Assembly (NCBI RefSeq): GCF_000003815.2
Contig: NC_049992.1
Location: forward strand, 20,878,505-20,913,689
Direction of reading: 5' to 3'
DNA length: 35,185 bases
DNA from: Branchiostoma floridae
Taxonomy: Eukaryota > Chordata > Leptocardii > Amphioxiformes > Branchiostomatidae
Shown here piece by piece: positions 13,001-25,000 of this stretch. Both the position numbers and the translations under genes were made by a program. Position 1 is the first letter of the stretch; each line of letters opens with the position of its first letter. The notes under the pieces are model-generated. The model saw only the letters and a program-made list of their open reading frames with translations. It searched no databases and had not been told where the DNA came from.

Positions 13001-16000
13001 GGGAATCCAGAACTACCATACCTGGAATGTCGTCTGTGTCTGTAACATGGCATTATTTGTGACTGTTATGACAAAGTAATAGTCAAAGTCGTGGGTTCCA
13101 AGTGAGTTGTTCATCTTGTCGTCATCTAGTTCAAATTGGTAGTTCCTGATGTAACATTCCTTGTCTTTAGGAATGCAGGTGCATGTGGGTGGGGAGCATT
13201 CCGACTCGTTCACCTGAAATTCAGAGTAATAATTGTTTTACAATTACGGACACTACAAACTGCCACGTGGGACCAAGTGGTGCCTATTTTGCTAGGTACT
13301 CTCAATGCTGAAAATATCGAATACACTGCAAGCTATGCATGAATCATACAGTCATGCTAAGCCTTGTAAATTTCACGTAAGTTAGAGTGTGTTTTCTCAG
13401 ACATATAGAATACTTGGACTAAAAGATACAGAAAACACTGTAAGTTATACAATCCTGAATACACTGTACAGTTAAAACGAATACTTTGCAAAGTTATGCA
13501 TAAATAATGCGCGTAAATTCACTGTAACCCAGAATGTGATTTGTCAGGCAGGAACAATATTTGACTTTTCACAATTTACTTGACATTTCCATAAGTTGTT
13601 CTTTAATCACCATTTCTTACTAGGTAAATGGAACTCATTGAATTGTGTTAAAAACTTACAGTAACCCTGATGTGCTTTCAGTTGTATTGGGTCTTTGTAA
13701 CTTTTTTTGGATATTTTATATATTCCAATGTTTATTTCCAACAAAATAGCGTAAAACCTAAGGTCTAGATTGGTTTTGATTTAACGTAGCGACAGGGAAA
13801 CATGGGTAACTATCTTGACTCGAGACCAGAAGGACTCGACTTAAGCAGTATACGTATCTTCATTACATATGTATTGAATGGGTAACTTTTATCCTAAAAA
13901 TGTATAAAGTCGTATAATAATGCTTAATGTTGCATAATACTATTTAACCTTTAATATTGGATAATAATGTTTAATATTTAAGGGTTAATGACCCGCCCCG
14001 AGGTGTATATGGTGTCATAACGCCTGGTCCTTTGCTATAACCACCGGTTTTATGAGGTGGCTATAACAAAGGACCAGGCGTTATGACACCATATATACCG
14101 AGGAACAGGCGGGTCATTAACCCTTTTATCATATAGCCTACCCACACTGACCCATTTAAGAGTAGAGTAGAGTAAAGTAGAGTTTCCGGTTGAGTAGGAG
14201 CGACAAATTCCTTTATAAAATATACATCTTTTATTCAGTACATAAATTTGAACAGTGAATTTGAACAACATAAATCTTGACGTGAAATGGATTTCAGTTC
14301 CAAGGCTTGAAATATGAACAAAGTTGATTCATTATGTAACAATCTGTTGCACGCTCCGTATTTCTCCACTCGCCCATTCTCCAGTTTGTCGAGTTCGTTC
14401 GTATTAGGCGCTAAATCTCTGCCGGCTTTCCTGGGGCATTCCGGGATCTCTGTGCTTCACAGCTCTTGAGAATCTCGTTCACTACGAACTCAGACACGTC
14501 TTCTCCGAAGAAAGGTAGAATTTTGGTCCACCAGCACCATGACCGCTACTCAATGGCGGACCGTGGTGTTATTGTTGTCTGAACTTGAATGGCGGGGGTG
14601 CAAATAATTTTATTTTCCATTTGCAGTTTAAATTGGACATGACTTGAAATAGATTTTATTGTCTTAAATATTATAGGTAATTCAATGTTGTTTTAAGACG
14701 GCAAACGTTTTCTTTGAACGAAGAAACACGCACTACTGATGTTAATAGAGAGAGCCATCCCCCCTGCCATGCCTGTAATTATTCCCCTATCTTGGCAGAT
14801 GGACGATTCCTGGATATATCTCATTCTGATTGGCCAGCGTCCTGTTTGTCTGTCCTTCTGATTGGTTCAAACTTTCAAAAGTCATTAATGCACACGTGCA
14901 ATAATCAAAAATCTAATGCACGGCTGTTACGGCGTCATAACCAGCATGAAATGGGGCCTTCTGATTGGTCACTGGCTATATGATAATGGATAATAATGTT
15001 TAATGTTCGATAATAAAGTTTACTGTGGTATGATAATGTTTAATGTATATCATTAGTTTAGTAAGTACTAAACACTCTCGTAATAGGAAAGCTTTGCAAT
15101 TCATCCCTTAGGCTGCAAACAAGCATTCAATCCATGCTGCTCTTTGCTCCATGGAAATAAGCCAGTCTACTACTACCACTACTACTACTACTACAACTAA
15201 TACTACTAACGGGAGGTGCTGTAACTTCGGATGTGCTGTAACTTCGGATGGATTTGTATTTGTCTAATCATGCAAAACGCAGCCACAGCGGTTGTCATCC
15301 AGTACAGTCATCTAAACAACTAAGAAACAAGGACCATGCACATAGCTGGCCTGCAATGCAAAGTAATGCTGTGGATATTTATCAGCGTTTCGTCACAACA
15401 TTCAAATTTACAGTAGTTATGGCCGACCTCGCGAAGAGGTCGCCCCATGTAGCGGCGTGTCGTACACTAATAATACAGTACCATTTTAAATCACACAACA
15501 CTGTCTTACACATAGGAAATAAAGCTATCCAAAGCACAACATAGTTGGTCTCTGAGTGTTTTATTTCGCAAAAAAACCAACCTGAATAAGCACAACTACA
15601 GCGCTGTTTCGAACGCCCTCCCACCACGTCACGACCGGCATTTCCCATCATTCTGTTCGAAAGTGAAGGCGACATTTGACACGAGACAATGACCGTGCGG
15701 CCGGCGGTCGCCGCCCTCTGCATACTCAGTGAAGATCGCTAGGTGGTGTCAGGGTAAGTAATCCTCGCTTAATTTACGTTTGAAGATTGTTGGGAGTCAG
15801 CAAACCTTTTTAAAGAGGCGAAACGGGTGTATTTATACGATGATAACTTGTAAACACAATGAAGGAAAATAGAACGTTAGCAAGGTCAACACGAAAAATC
15901 GTTTCTTGGGGGCAGAAAGCTGCAGTACATAAACAAAGACGTAATTAAAACGATACACAGTTTCCCGCGGCTCTTTGCCGCCTGTGTGTGTGAATACAGA

Positions 16001-19000
16001 TACCATGAATCACTATTTTTTGTCTAGTTGAGACAGGAGCTTTCCTAAGCATTTTGAATGGTTTCAAATCAGGGTCATGTCAATTGAAATCCCATGAATG
16101 GTTATGGACTAGTTCATACAGGTGCAACAAGCGACACCTTGGAAAGTCATCGGTTGATTAGCAATACATTTTAGATACACTAATTATCATGAAATCATCA
16201 AGGCCTATTTCTAACAAAAGACTTTAAACTGCATAGTGCTTGTAATCAATAAAATACCATAGTATCAACTTTATAATTTCTCATTATTTACAGATGTCTG
16301 GCCCACTCAGGAAATACAAAGAATGGGACGAGGAGGATATGCAACAGGCACTCAAATCCATAAAAGAAGAAAGAAAAGCGATCTATAGCGTGGCAAAAGA
16401 ATACAATTTGCCACAAAGCACGCTAGATGACAGGTACCATGAGAGGCACAGCGAAAAAGTTGGAAGACCGACGAAACTAACCCCCGAGGATGAGGAGGCC
16501 CTGGTCAAGTACTCAATGTACATGGCCACAAAAGGGTTCCCTCTCACCTCGGGGGTGATGAAAGCCCTCGCTAAAGAAGTAGATGCTTTAAGCAGTAAAT
16601 AGAGAAACCAGAAACCTCGTTTCGGTGGCAAAATGCCTGGGAAACGGAGGTTGATGGGGTTCAGACGGCGGCACCCAGAAATCTCCCTGAGATCACCCGA
16701 CAGCCTAGACCGGGCGAGAGCAGCCATGAGTAACGCTAAGATCGTTGGCGACCACTTCTTAAAAGTAGGGGAACTTTTGGAGGAGAACAACTTGCAAAAC
16801 AGGCCCCATCAGATCTATAATGCCGATGAGACGGGCATGGCCCTGGACGCCAAGAAATCAAGAGTTATTGTGCCAACAGCGTCGAAGAGAGCGCCCTCCA
16901 TAAGATCAGGAGGGCGTGACCACATCTCAGTCATGTCTTGCGTGAGCGCTGCAGGAGGGGTGGTTCCCCCAATGATCGTGTTCAACAAGGCCCTGCCGTC
17001 TGGTAAGTTTTCTGATGGAGGACCCCCAGGTGCGCTGTACGCATCGTCTGAGTCAGGCTACATCAACAAAGAGTTGTTTGAGCAGTGGTACTTCAAGATT
17101 TTCTTACCCCATTGCCACAAGGAGAGGCCAATTCTACTTGTGCTCGACCAACACGGTAGCCACCTCTCCCTGAAGGTGTTGATGTCGGCCATGGAGGAAA
17201 AGATCGTAATCTATGGGCTCCCTCCCCATACCTCCCACTTTACGCAGCCGCTAGATGTGACCGTGTTCAGTGTGCTGAAGACAAAGTGGGCTACAACCCT
17301 AGAGGCACTACAGGCCGTCGACTCCAGGTTTCAGGCAAGAAAGACGACGTTTCCAAGGATCTTTGCCTCAGTGCAAGACCAGGTATTCAACGCGGACAAG
17401 ATCAAAGCGGGTTTCAAGAAAACGGGAATATTCCCGTTCAACGAGGACGCCATTGACAGCGTATGGACCGACATGTCAACCTCAGAAGGCCCTTCAGCGC
17501 AAGAGGGATCTTCAGGGGAGTCAGGAGAGCTGTCCAGTGCTGAAAGGAGCAACAGTGAAACTTGTCCCACTTGTGGCCATGCACCAAATCCACTGGTAGG
17601 GACACTTGTCCCCGAGCATCTACAAGACATCCTCAGGCCGGTGAACAGCACAACTGCCAAGCAGACCCGGAGGCGCAAACTGTCAGCACGCGTTATGACT
17701 CACGAGGATATCGTGGAAGAGTTACGGAAGAAGGAGGAAGACGAGAGGACCAAGAAGGCCAAAGCTGAGGAAAGAAAGAAGAAGGCAGAACTAACGCGAC
17801 TGCAAAAAGAAGCCAAGGCAAAACAGAGAGAAGACAAGAAGAGAAAGAGGGAAATGGAAAACGGAGATGAAGAGAAAGAGAAGGAGTTGGGAAAAGAGGA
17901 GGAAGAAAAAGAGGAGGAAGAGAAGGAAATGGATGCGCAAAAAGAGGAAGAAAAAGAGCAGAGCGTGGAATGCCAGCGTGACGGCTCAAAGCGTCGCCGA
18001 GTCAAAAAAAGGGATTCGCGTTACGATTATGACTATTAGAAGTTGGAAGTTTGAACATGTTTGGTAATGTCGAATTGACATTAATAGAACGATTTGCACT
18101 TCTCGGAAACGACAGTTTAAATGAAATGAAATGTTTTATTCAGTAAGGATCTCACGGGTGATAAACCCGGATTTTGTTCTTATTACAAGACTTGGCAATA
18201 ACCGGCATATCAAAAACACTCTTTTTCGCTGAGCGATCATATAGTACAATAATTCATTAAAGTTACGTTAGACAAACCATACAGAAGTTACAGACTGTGT
18301 GCATAGCGACTAAAATGTTGAATAGTGTTTACTGGGCAGTTGTCTTGTTATAGAGCCGAATTGCACAGTGGAGGAAGGAGTTACTAAGCCTCACAGTACG
18401 GGCTTTCGGTACAGTGATTGATCTAGCGTTTCTGAGTGCGAGTCCCGTCGCTACAGTTCTAGTCGTTGTTACTAGGTTAGACACCGTCCTGGCATGTTTA
18501 CACATGCAAAGGCATATGATTTGATGATAACGTTATATACACAATAATCTTTTTTTTTTCATTTTTGTACATACATTTAGAATCTCATCGAACTTGTAAT
18601 TGTAAATGTCATTGGTGAATCCATGTTACAGAGTGCCTTGCTATGTTTTTTTGATGTTCTCGAGTAGGGGAAACTCTATGTAACATTTCTAAAGCAACTG
18701 TTTCTCTAACGTAACTAGTTCATATACCCCAGGCAAGCTTTCAAAATTGTTGAGTAAAATTCTGAATTCGGCAAACATTCGTGTGGTGTTATCAATGTTG
18801 TAGTATAAGTTGGTCCGTGTAACGATCTACAAAAGCTAAATTTTCTTCGCACGATCGTGTTGATAAGAAGCATTCTAATCTGGCGGTCGTGTATTTCACG
18901 CGTAGTAATTAACAAAATAGCACACTGACAATTCAAAATAACAAGACGCGTTTAAGAATGGAATCATGTTCCTTTCACTCATATTATAAGGTAAATACGA

Positions 19001-22000
19001 TTATGTCAACTCCACACTTCTTGTCTTGGTTCAGAGAGAAATCTTGGTGCCGTGTATGAAAAGTTTCTGTCACGATTTCTGTGTAAATCGAATTTGGTGG
19101 GAAAATAGCTGGACTGTAACATTATCACATCACTCTTTTGTTTGACCATTGTATCTGAAAATACATTTCGTCCCGTTACCAAATCACTATTTATTGGTGG
19201 TAGTTATGATGGTAACCAAATTTCAGTGACGGTTTGGAGTCTTTCGGTTTTAAAGTGGACATTCCTCCGTGCAAATGTTCCCCCATGTTCATATTAGTCT
19301 ATCCGCTCAAGGGTATTGCGCGCTGTGTAAGCCTTAGCGCAAGGACGACAATAGTACTGCTAAAGGGGTGTGATACATTATAATGAAATACTAAGAAACC
19401 AATCACGGATACGTATGCATTGTTCGTGAAATATATATTAAGTATTTAATATTTTTTTATTGAAACGCAATTCATAACAAACATCATTGTTTACCTAAAA
19501 CGTAAACTTATGTTCAACCCCTAAACACACACCCGTGCTTCCGAGTTGTTGGCTCGTCCATCAAGATAGCAACTTACGCTATTATGTAGGGAGAATGTGA
19601 CGCATTATATGGCGAATTAACTAACCAGGAAATCGGTTGTAACTTGTAAAAGCTACCAAGATTTCTTTGCATTTTACCAGAATGGATAGAATCTGCCACG
19701 GCTTTCAATGGAACAACAGTGGATGTTTACAGCGCATTTTGGATTCACATGCGGTGTGCGCTTGCCGAGTGCAGAGGTCAACGCGTCAATTTCCGGTGTA
19801 GGTATGGCTAGGCAGCTTCGGAAAACATATGTGGACTATTTGTGCGTCTGCAGTTTGCAGTGATTTTCAGAAGCCTAACTATTTACCACCTTAGGCACAA
19901 TATTAAGAGATCATCAACGTCGACATGGCCTACAAGGAACTGGCGGCGTAAGCCCATGTTTCGTTACAGTGCGCTTCAGATCTCTAACGATTTACGCACG
20001 ACCAAAAATTGACCATCAGTGGAAAGTTGAAGTTATTTGATACGTAATTTTCCAATTCTTTTACGCATATCTTAACTAAGATTTAGAAAATTGATCTGAT
20101 CATGTATCATCCGAAGTTAGAGCACCATGTTTGAAGTAGAACAGAATCGAACGTTTTGTTACTTTCAATGCCGCGCCGCTTTATCCGACTGTAATCCACC
20201 GCTTGATAGAGCATGGACCATGTAAAGTCGTCTCCACAAGGACAAGGCTATCGATACTAACATGCTCATTTATCATTGACCTAAACGTAACGGTTTTCTA
20301 ACAACCCACACCCGTCCTCTGTGATGTCGAACTAGTAAAAAGTCGTCCGAAGTTACAGCACCTCCCGTTACTCCTACTACTACTACTACTTCTACTACTA
20401 CTACATACCTATTCTATATCTTACTAGGAAAATCCTTAATGTCGACAAGTAAGAGGATGATGCTTAGCAAAATCGTCACGTTTTCTTAAGTGCCCTTTTC
20501 TGTTACAAGGAGGAGATACTTTCCTCGCAAACACGCTGTGTGATTTATCATATACCCGTTATTTGGTGCATTACAAGTTAATTAAATGTTACTTTGCGGA
20601 CGGCAACTTGTCCCTCTCCGTGCACCACACGTGGGTTCGCCATGTCATGTAGTTGCCAGTGGATGTCATGCAGCCCGCTGTGGTCATCGTAAGCTGTGAA
20701 TACCACCCTGATAATTAAGCAACAACAAAAACAGTTATGTTAACTTGAAAGTTTATTTGTTCATTCCTTGACAAAGTCTGATGCTGTGCAGTCGAAAATT
20801 CGGGTGAGTCCAATTTTTGTGTTGGAAGTTACAGTTCAACTATTTCAAGAAAAACGGTTATGGTTGCACCTGCTGGTTTTTAATCAAGGTGACCTCATTT
20901 ATAGTGCATATAACAACCCAAAAGAAAGATTTACACTTTCGGTACAAAATTCTATTCATGCCAGGATGCCTTCATAGAAGTATAAATATTCTTATGTGAA
21001 TTTTGTACTGCCCTTTTGCCTTTTTGTGTACCGTCATTGTTGATGTTGCCTTAATTTATTTAAGTTTCTTTTTGACGTATTGTATGAACTTATTGTCTGT
21101 TACTATTGATAAGTTTCTTTTTGACGTATTGTATGAACTTATTGTCTGTTACTATTGATTTTACGTATAAATACATCTAGTATTCAACTTCCATCCATAC
21201 ACATTGTATAGCTCCACTTATATTTTTTCCATTTGTAACAATTCCTAACGTTCTTGTTCGAATCATTCATTTATTATTGTTTTGAGTTACATAAATCCAT
21301 GTATTCATCTCGTTTTTACATTATTTTATTATATATTTCAGTCTGTATATTTCGTATATTAGTAATTTGTGCCCTCCATTGTCTTCTACTTTCCCGTTGG
21401 ATCCGTGGTTTATGTTTTTGTCCATGTCCTTATGTTTTGTTCATGTGAACTGTATATTTTACATGTAAAATACAATAAAAATAAGAAAAAAACTAGAAAG
21501 GCCGACATTTGCTTGAGAGCAAATACAGCATATTTCAGCCATCTCCCTCATGCAACAATAGGCCTTGAGGTCGTTGACCCCTTTGGCCATTGGAAAATGA
21601 CCCAAAAAATTCCCAAATATATCCTTTTAAAGTGTTCCATGCCAAAAATTATACATGGGTCATTTGGCTAAATATCTAGAGCACCCCTTTACCAAATGTC
21701 GGGTCATTTGGTTGTAAAACGAGGGAACAGGAGCCAAAAATGTCAAATTTTTGTCCAAAAAAAAATGGCCATAAAATCGCAATATTAAGCATTATGTTGT
21801 ACTATATGGAAAAACTGTTATTGAATTCATGTGCACATAAGTGAAGGGCACTTTTATACCAAATTTCAGGTCATTCGGTTGTAAAACGAGGGTACAGGGG
21901 GCAAAAATGTGCTTTTTTGTCAAAAAATGGCCAATAATCGCAAAATTAAGCATTTCGTTGTACCGTATGCCAAAACTGTTATTAAATCTGGGTGGGTATA

Positions 22001-25000
22001 TAATCAGGGCACCTCTGTACCAAATTTTATGTCATTCGGCTGTAATACCAGGGTACAGGAGTCCAAAATATACATAAAAAAAAGAAAGAAAGAAAGAAAG
22101 AAACATTACGAATACAATATATTTCACCATACCTATGGTATGGCTGAAATATAAAAATTGTACTGCCCTTTACATGTTGGCTTCGTCTACAATACCGTGC
22201 CAAATGCAACAAGACTATACCTGACGCTAACAATCTGTATCTTTTTTTTTTTAATTGACAAAGTTGAAAAAGGAGTATTTACTTCATATCGAAGAGGCCC
22301 TCAGAGTTGTGCACAGCCAGCCCAGTGATTTCATGATGTGACAGTGAAACATCTTCCACAGTTGGTGGGGATGAGTCCACGTGGACAGTGACGTTATCCT
22401 CAGCAACGTTTCCCATGACGTCATAGGCGCGGATCCAGACCCGGATAGTGTCACCGTCCTGTCGGGGGATGTCTAGGGCTTGTTGCTCTACCTGAGAAAA
22501 AGTCAGTTTACTTTTCAATCAACTTGTTATCGACTCTAATTGGATGGTGGGCGAAAATAACGAGGATCTGTAATGGCAGCCGTGCACCATCACAAAGTGA
22601 CCAAGATACCAGTGTAAGTTGTCCCTGTTGCGGCCAAAGGCGGTATGTTTTGAGCCATTCACACAGCAAAGGCCCCCCTGATCGTGTCGATAAGTGCGGT
22701 GGATCGAGGTGTGGCGCTTCTTAACCACGGGACTTCTATTTTAACGTTCTGCCTGAGGGACGGCCCTAAACAACCCTTGATACTCATTTAGACATGTGTA
22801 AAGTGAGAAATGTGGTGTTAAGTACTCTTCCAAATAGAACAACATGTCAGGTGTATATCAGGGGATTCAAACGTAGGACCTCTGGATTTTGGCCTAACCC
22901 ATTGCGTCACACGATACCACAGTTATATTCGTAACATAAGGACATATCAACAATTCTAAGGAAAGATGTACAGCAACTTACATGTGTATTTAAGAATATG
23001 ATATTTCCCAGCTAGTTGTGTTAACATTAAATCGTCGTAAACCATTTGAAGTCACGTTGCTTACCATATCTGTAACATTCGTCCAGTTCCCGGGCGGGCC
23101 TGTGAGACTCCGTCCTCCCTCATGATCTACCGCCCAGTCTGTTTGGAACAGCACGATGCCGTTTACGTTAGGGATTTCCTCTCTGGATCTAGTTTCGGGT
23201 GGAATGCCTATATATGGATTGGTAGGAACGAATCAGAATTATTAATACATATACAAAATGTATGATATGTAAAACGATGGTATATGGAGATGACAAATAA
23301 ATCTTACCTGTCCGCTCCTCATATTGAGACGAAATTGAGGAAAGTTGATGATCATCGATAGGATTCAGAAACTTGTTGTGACGATGAAGATGGTTGTAGA
23401 AATGATCCGGCCACTTGACGACTACCTGTCAGAGTAAATGAGGTTGTTACTAGGTTCTAGACGAAAGTCGTTTCTGTACTACACCAAGTTGTTTAAACGA
23501 CAGGAATACCAACAGTATGTGTCGTCTTACTTTCTGTCCGTGTCCTGTACTGTCCTGCAGGTCAGTCTGCCATGTGGAGCTGCCGCCGACCGAATCCACC
23601 CACATAGTGTGCCGGGATGTGTCCACCTCAACTGTGCTGCTGTTGTCGAAGATGAGGAAACGACGAGCGGAGATGAAGTTTCCATTATCCGGCCCACAAG
23701 AATCCTCCACCGTCAGGACTATACTGTACACACCTGGAATAATAACACTTATCATTACCTGAGAAATGAACACATGGAAATATCAGCAAAATAACTCAGT
23801 AATTTTGCTATCACATTCAACAGTAATCACAGCTTGCTAATAATGTTATTGAATTTCTGATCAAACAATATAAACGTGAACACGAGTGATCACATAATAA
23901 ACACAAATATGCTCACATTTACAATTCATGTTTCATTTCATTTCATCTGCAATGAATGCAAAACAGGCTCGGGAACCTGTAATAAATGTGTAATAACTAG
24001 CCTTCTCCTATGTTATGTACCGCACGATATACCAGACGTGAATCTGGTCCATGATCTTACGTCTCCTAAGTGTATGTACTGGAAAAGAAACTATATGCAA
24101 TACAATGAGCTTTAGACATTTATAGAACCAACTACTACTAATATGTAGGGTCATACGCCTATAGATACGGCCATCCATTACCGCCCGGATTCGGCGCACC
24201 ACACAGAGCGAGTCACACAATGTTGAACTCTCACATCTTTATCTCACAACGACCCCAAGTACATGTCATCATCATATTATCAAAGCCACGAAAAGTCTTG
24301 TTCCACACGTTGATGTGCATCTTTAAAATATTAAGATATCAAGGGTGAAGAACGCCACTAAAATGGACACAGATCACACACTTTAAATATCTGGTACACA
24401 GAATTTACACATACCAAAACGTACTTTGTTTTCGTCTAAATCTGAACCCGTTTGGACCCCAGACGGACTGATCACGGGCTTTCTTTATAGTTTTCACAGT
24501 ATTGAACCAATCTTCGTAAAAAACATTGGAGAAGGTATAGATGATATTGACTGACAAAGTTACGGAAGAAATTTTCTTCAGATGAAATATGTTCAAATGG
24601 TACTTCAAAATTTACGCCTGGGGTCCGAATGGACCCCACTCGGGTGTTTGAGGGTTAAGGTCTATGTACTATCGAATAAACAGTTACCTGTGCTGTGTTG
24701 TTCGAAAATTTTATTGCGACTTGAGTTAGCACCTTGCTTACCATGGTTAAAAATAGTGAAAGAAACTATTTTTAAAGGTATTGTGTCACCACATTTAGCT
24801 TTGAAAATATGTTTTACATTACCTGTTTCATTAAGAACAATGCTCATCTCTGTGACATTAGGCCCAATCTTGCCTCCAGCGATTGCTGGTTGTCTTTCTT
24901 GAAGGTATTCTCCGGTTGGAGCTAGCATAAATACTTCATATTCGTACTCTGATATCCCCGAGTCGTCGTCGCGCCAACCGGACCAGTGGAGATTGATGTG

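Larger units (their letters stand above)
15209..20368 (+). mobile_element. Pogo/Tigger-like DNA transposon, 5,160 bp
   Basis: The 23-bp perfect inverted repeats ACGGGAGGTGCTGTAACTTC-GGA are at 15209-15231 and 20346-20368. TA flanks both ends (15207-15208 and 20369-20370), as expected for the Tc1-mariner-pogo superfamily. The insertion is within a (TAC)n microsatellite, present on both sides. The left end has a perfect 17-bp tandem copy of the repeat core (15216-15232 and 15233-15249). The right end has a subterminal 18-bp copy with one mismatch (20109-20126). These are probable transposase binding sites. It carries a transposase gene with one in-frame stop. About 2.3 kb downstream of that gene is non-coding, which is long for this family. 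Confidence 0.92.

Noticed and set aside
15382-15723. 113-codon minus-strand frame in the left part of the transposon
   Set aside because: No recognisable motif, and the region is better explained as the transposase 5'UTR exon.
16600-16602. Programmed readthrough of the TAG in the transposase
   Set aside because: No readthrough context could be shown from sequence; a simple inactivating mutation is the plainer view.
17331-17678. 115-codon minus-strand open frame opposite the transposase
   Set aside because: It is a shadow of the well-supported plus-strand transposase frame, with no domain features of its own. Other frames at 16383-16790 and 17693-18005 are the same.
23876-24115. 79-codon plus-strand frame
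   Set aside because: Lies in an intron of the opposite-strand gene with no motif, no splice context and AT-rich composition.
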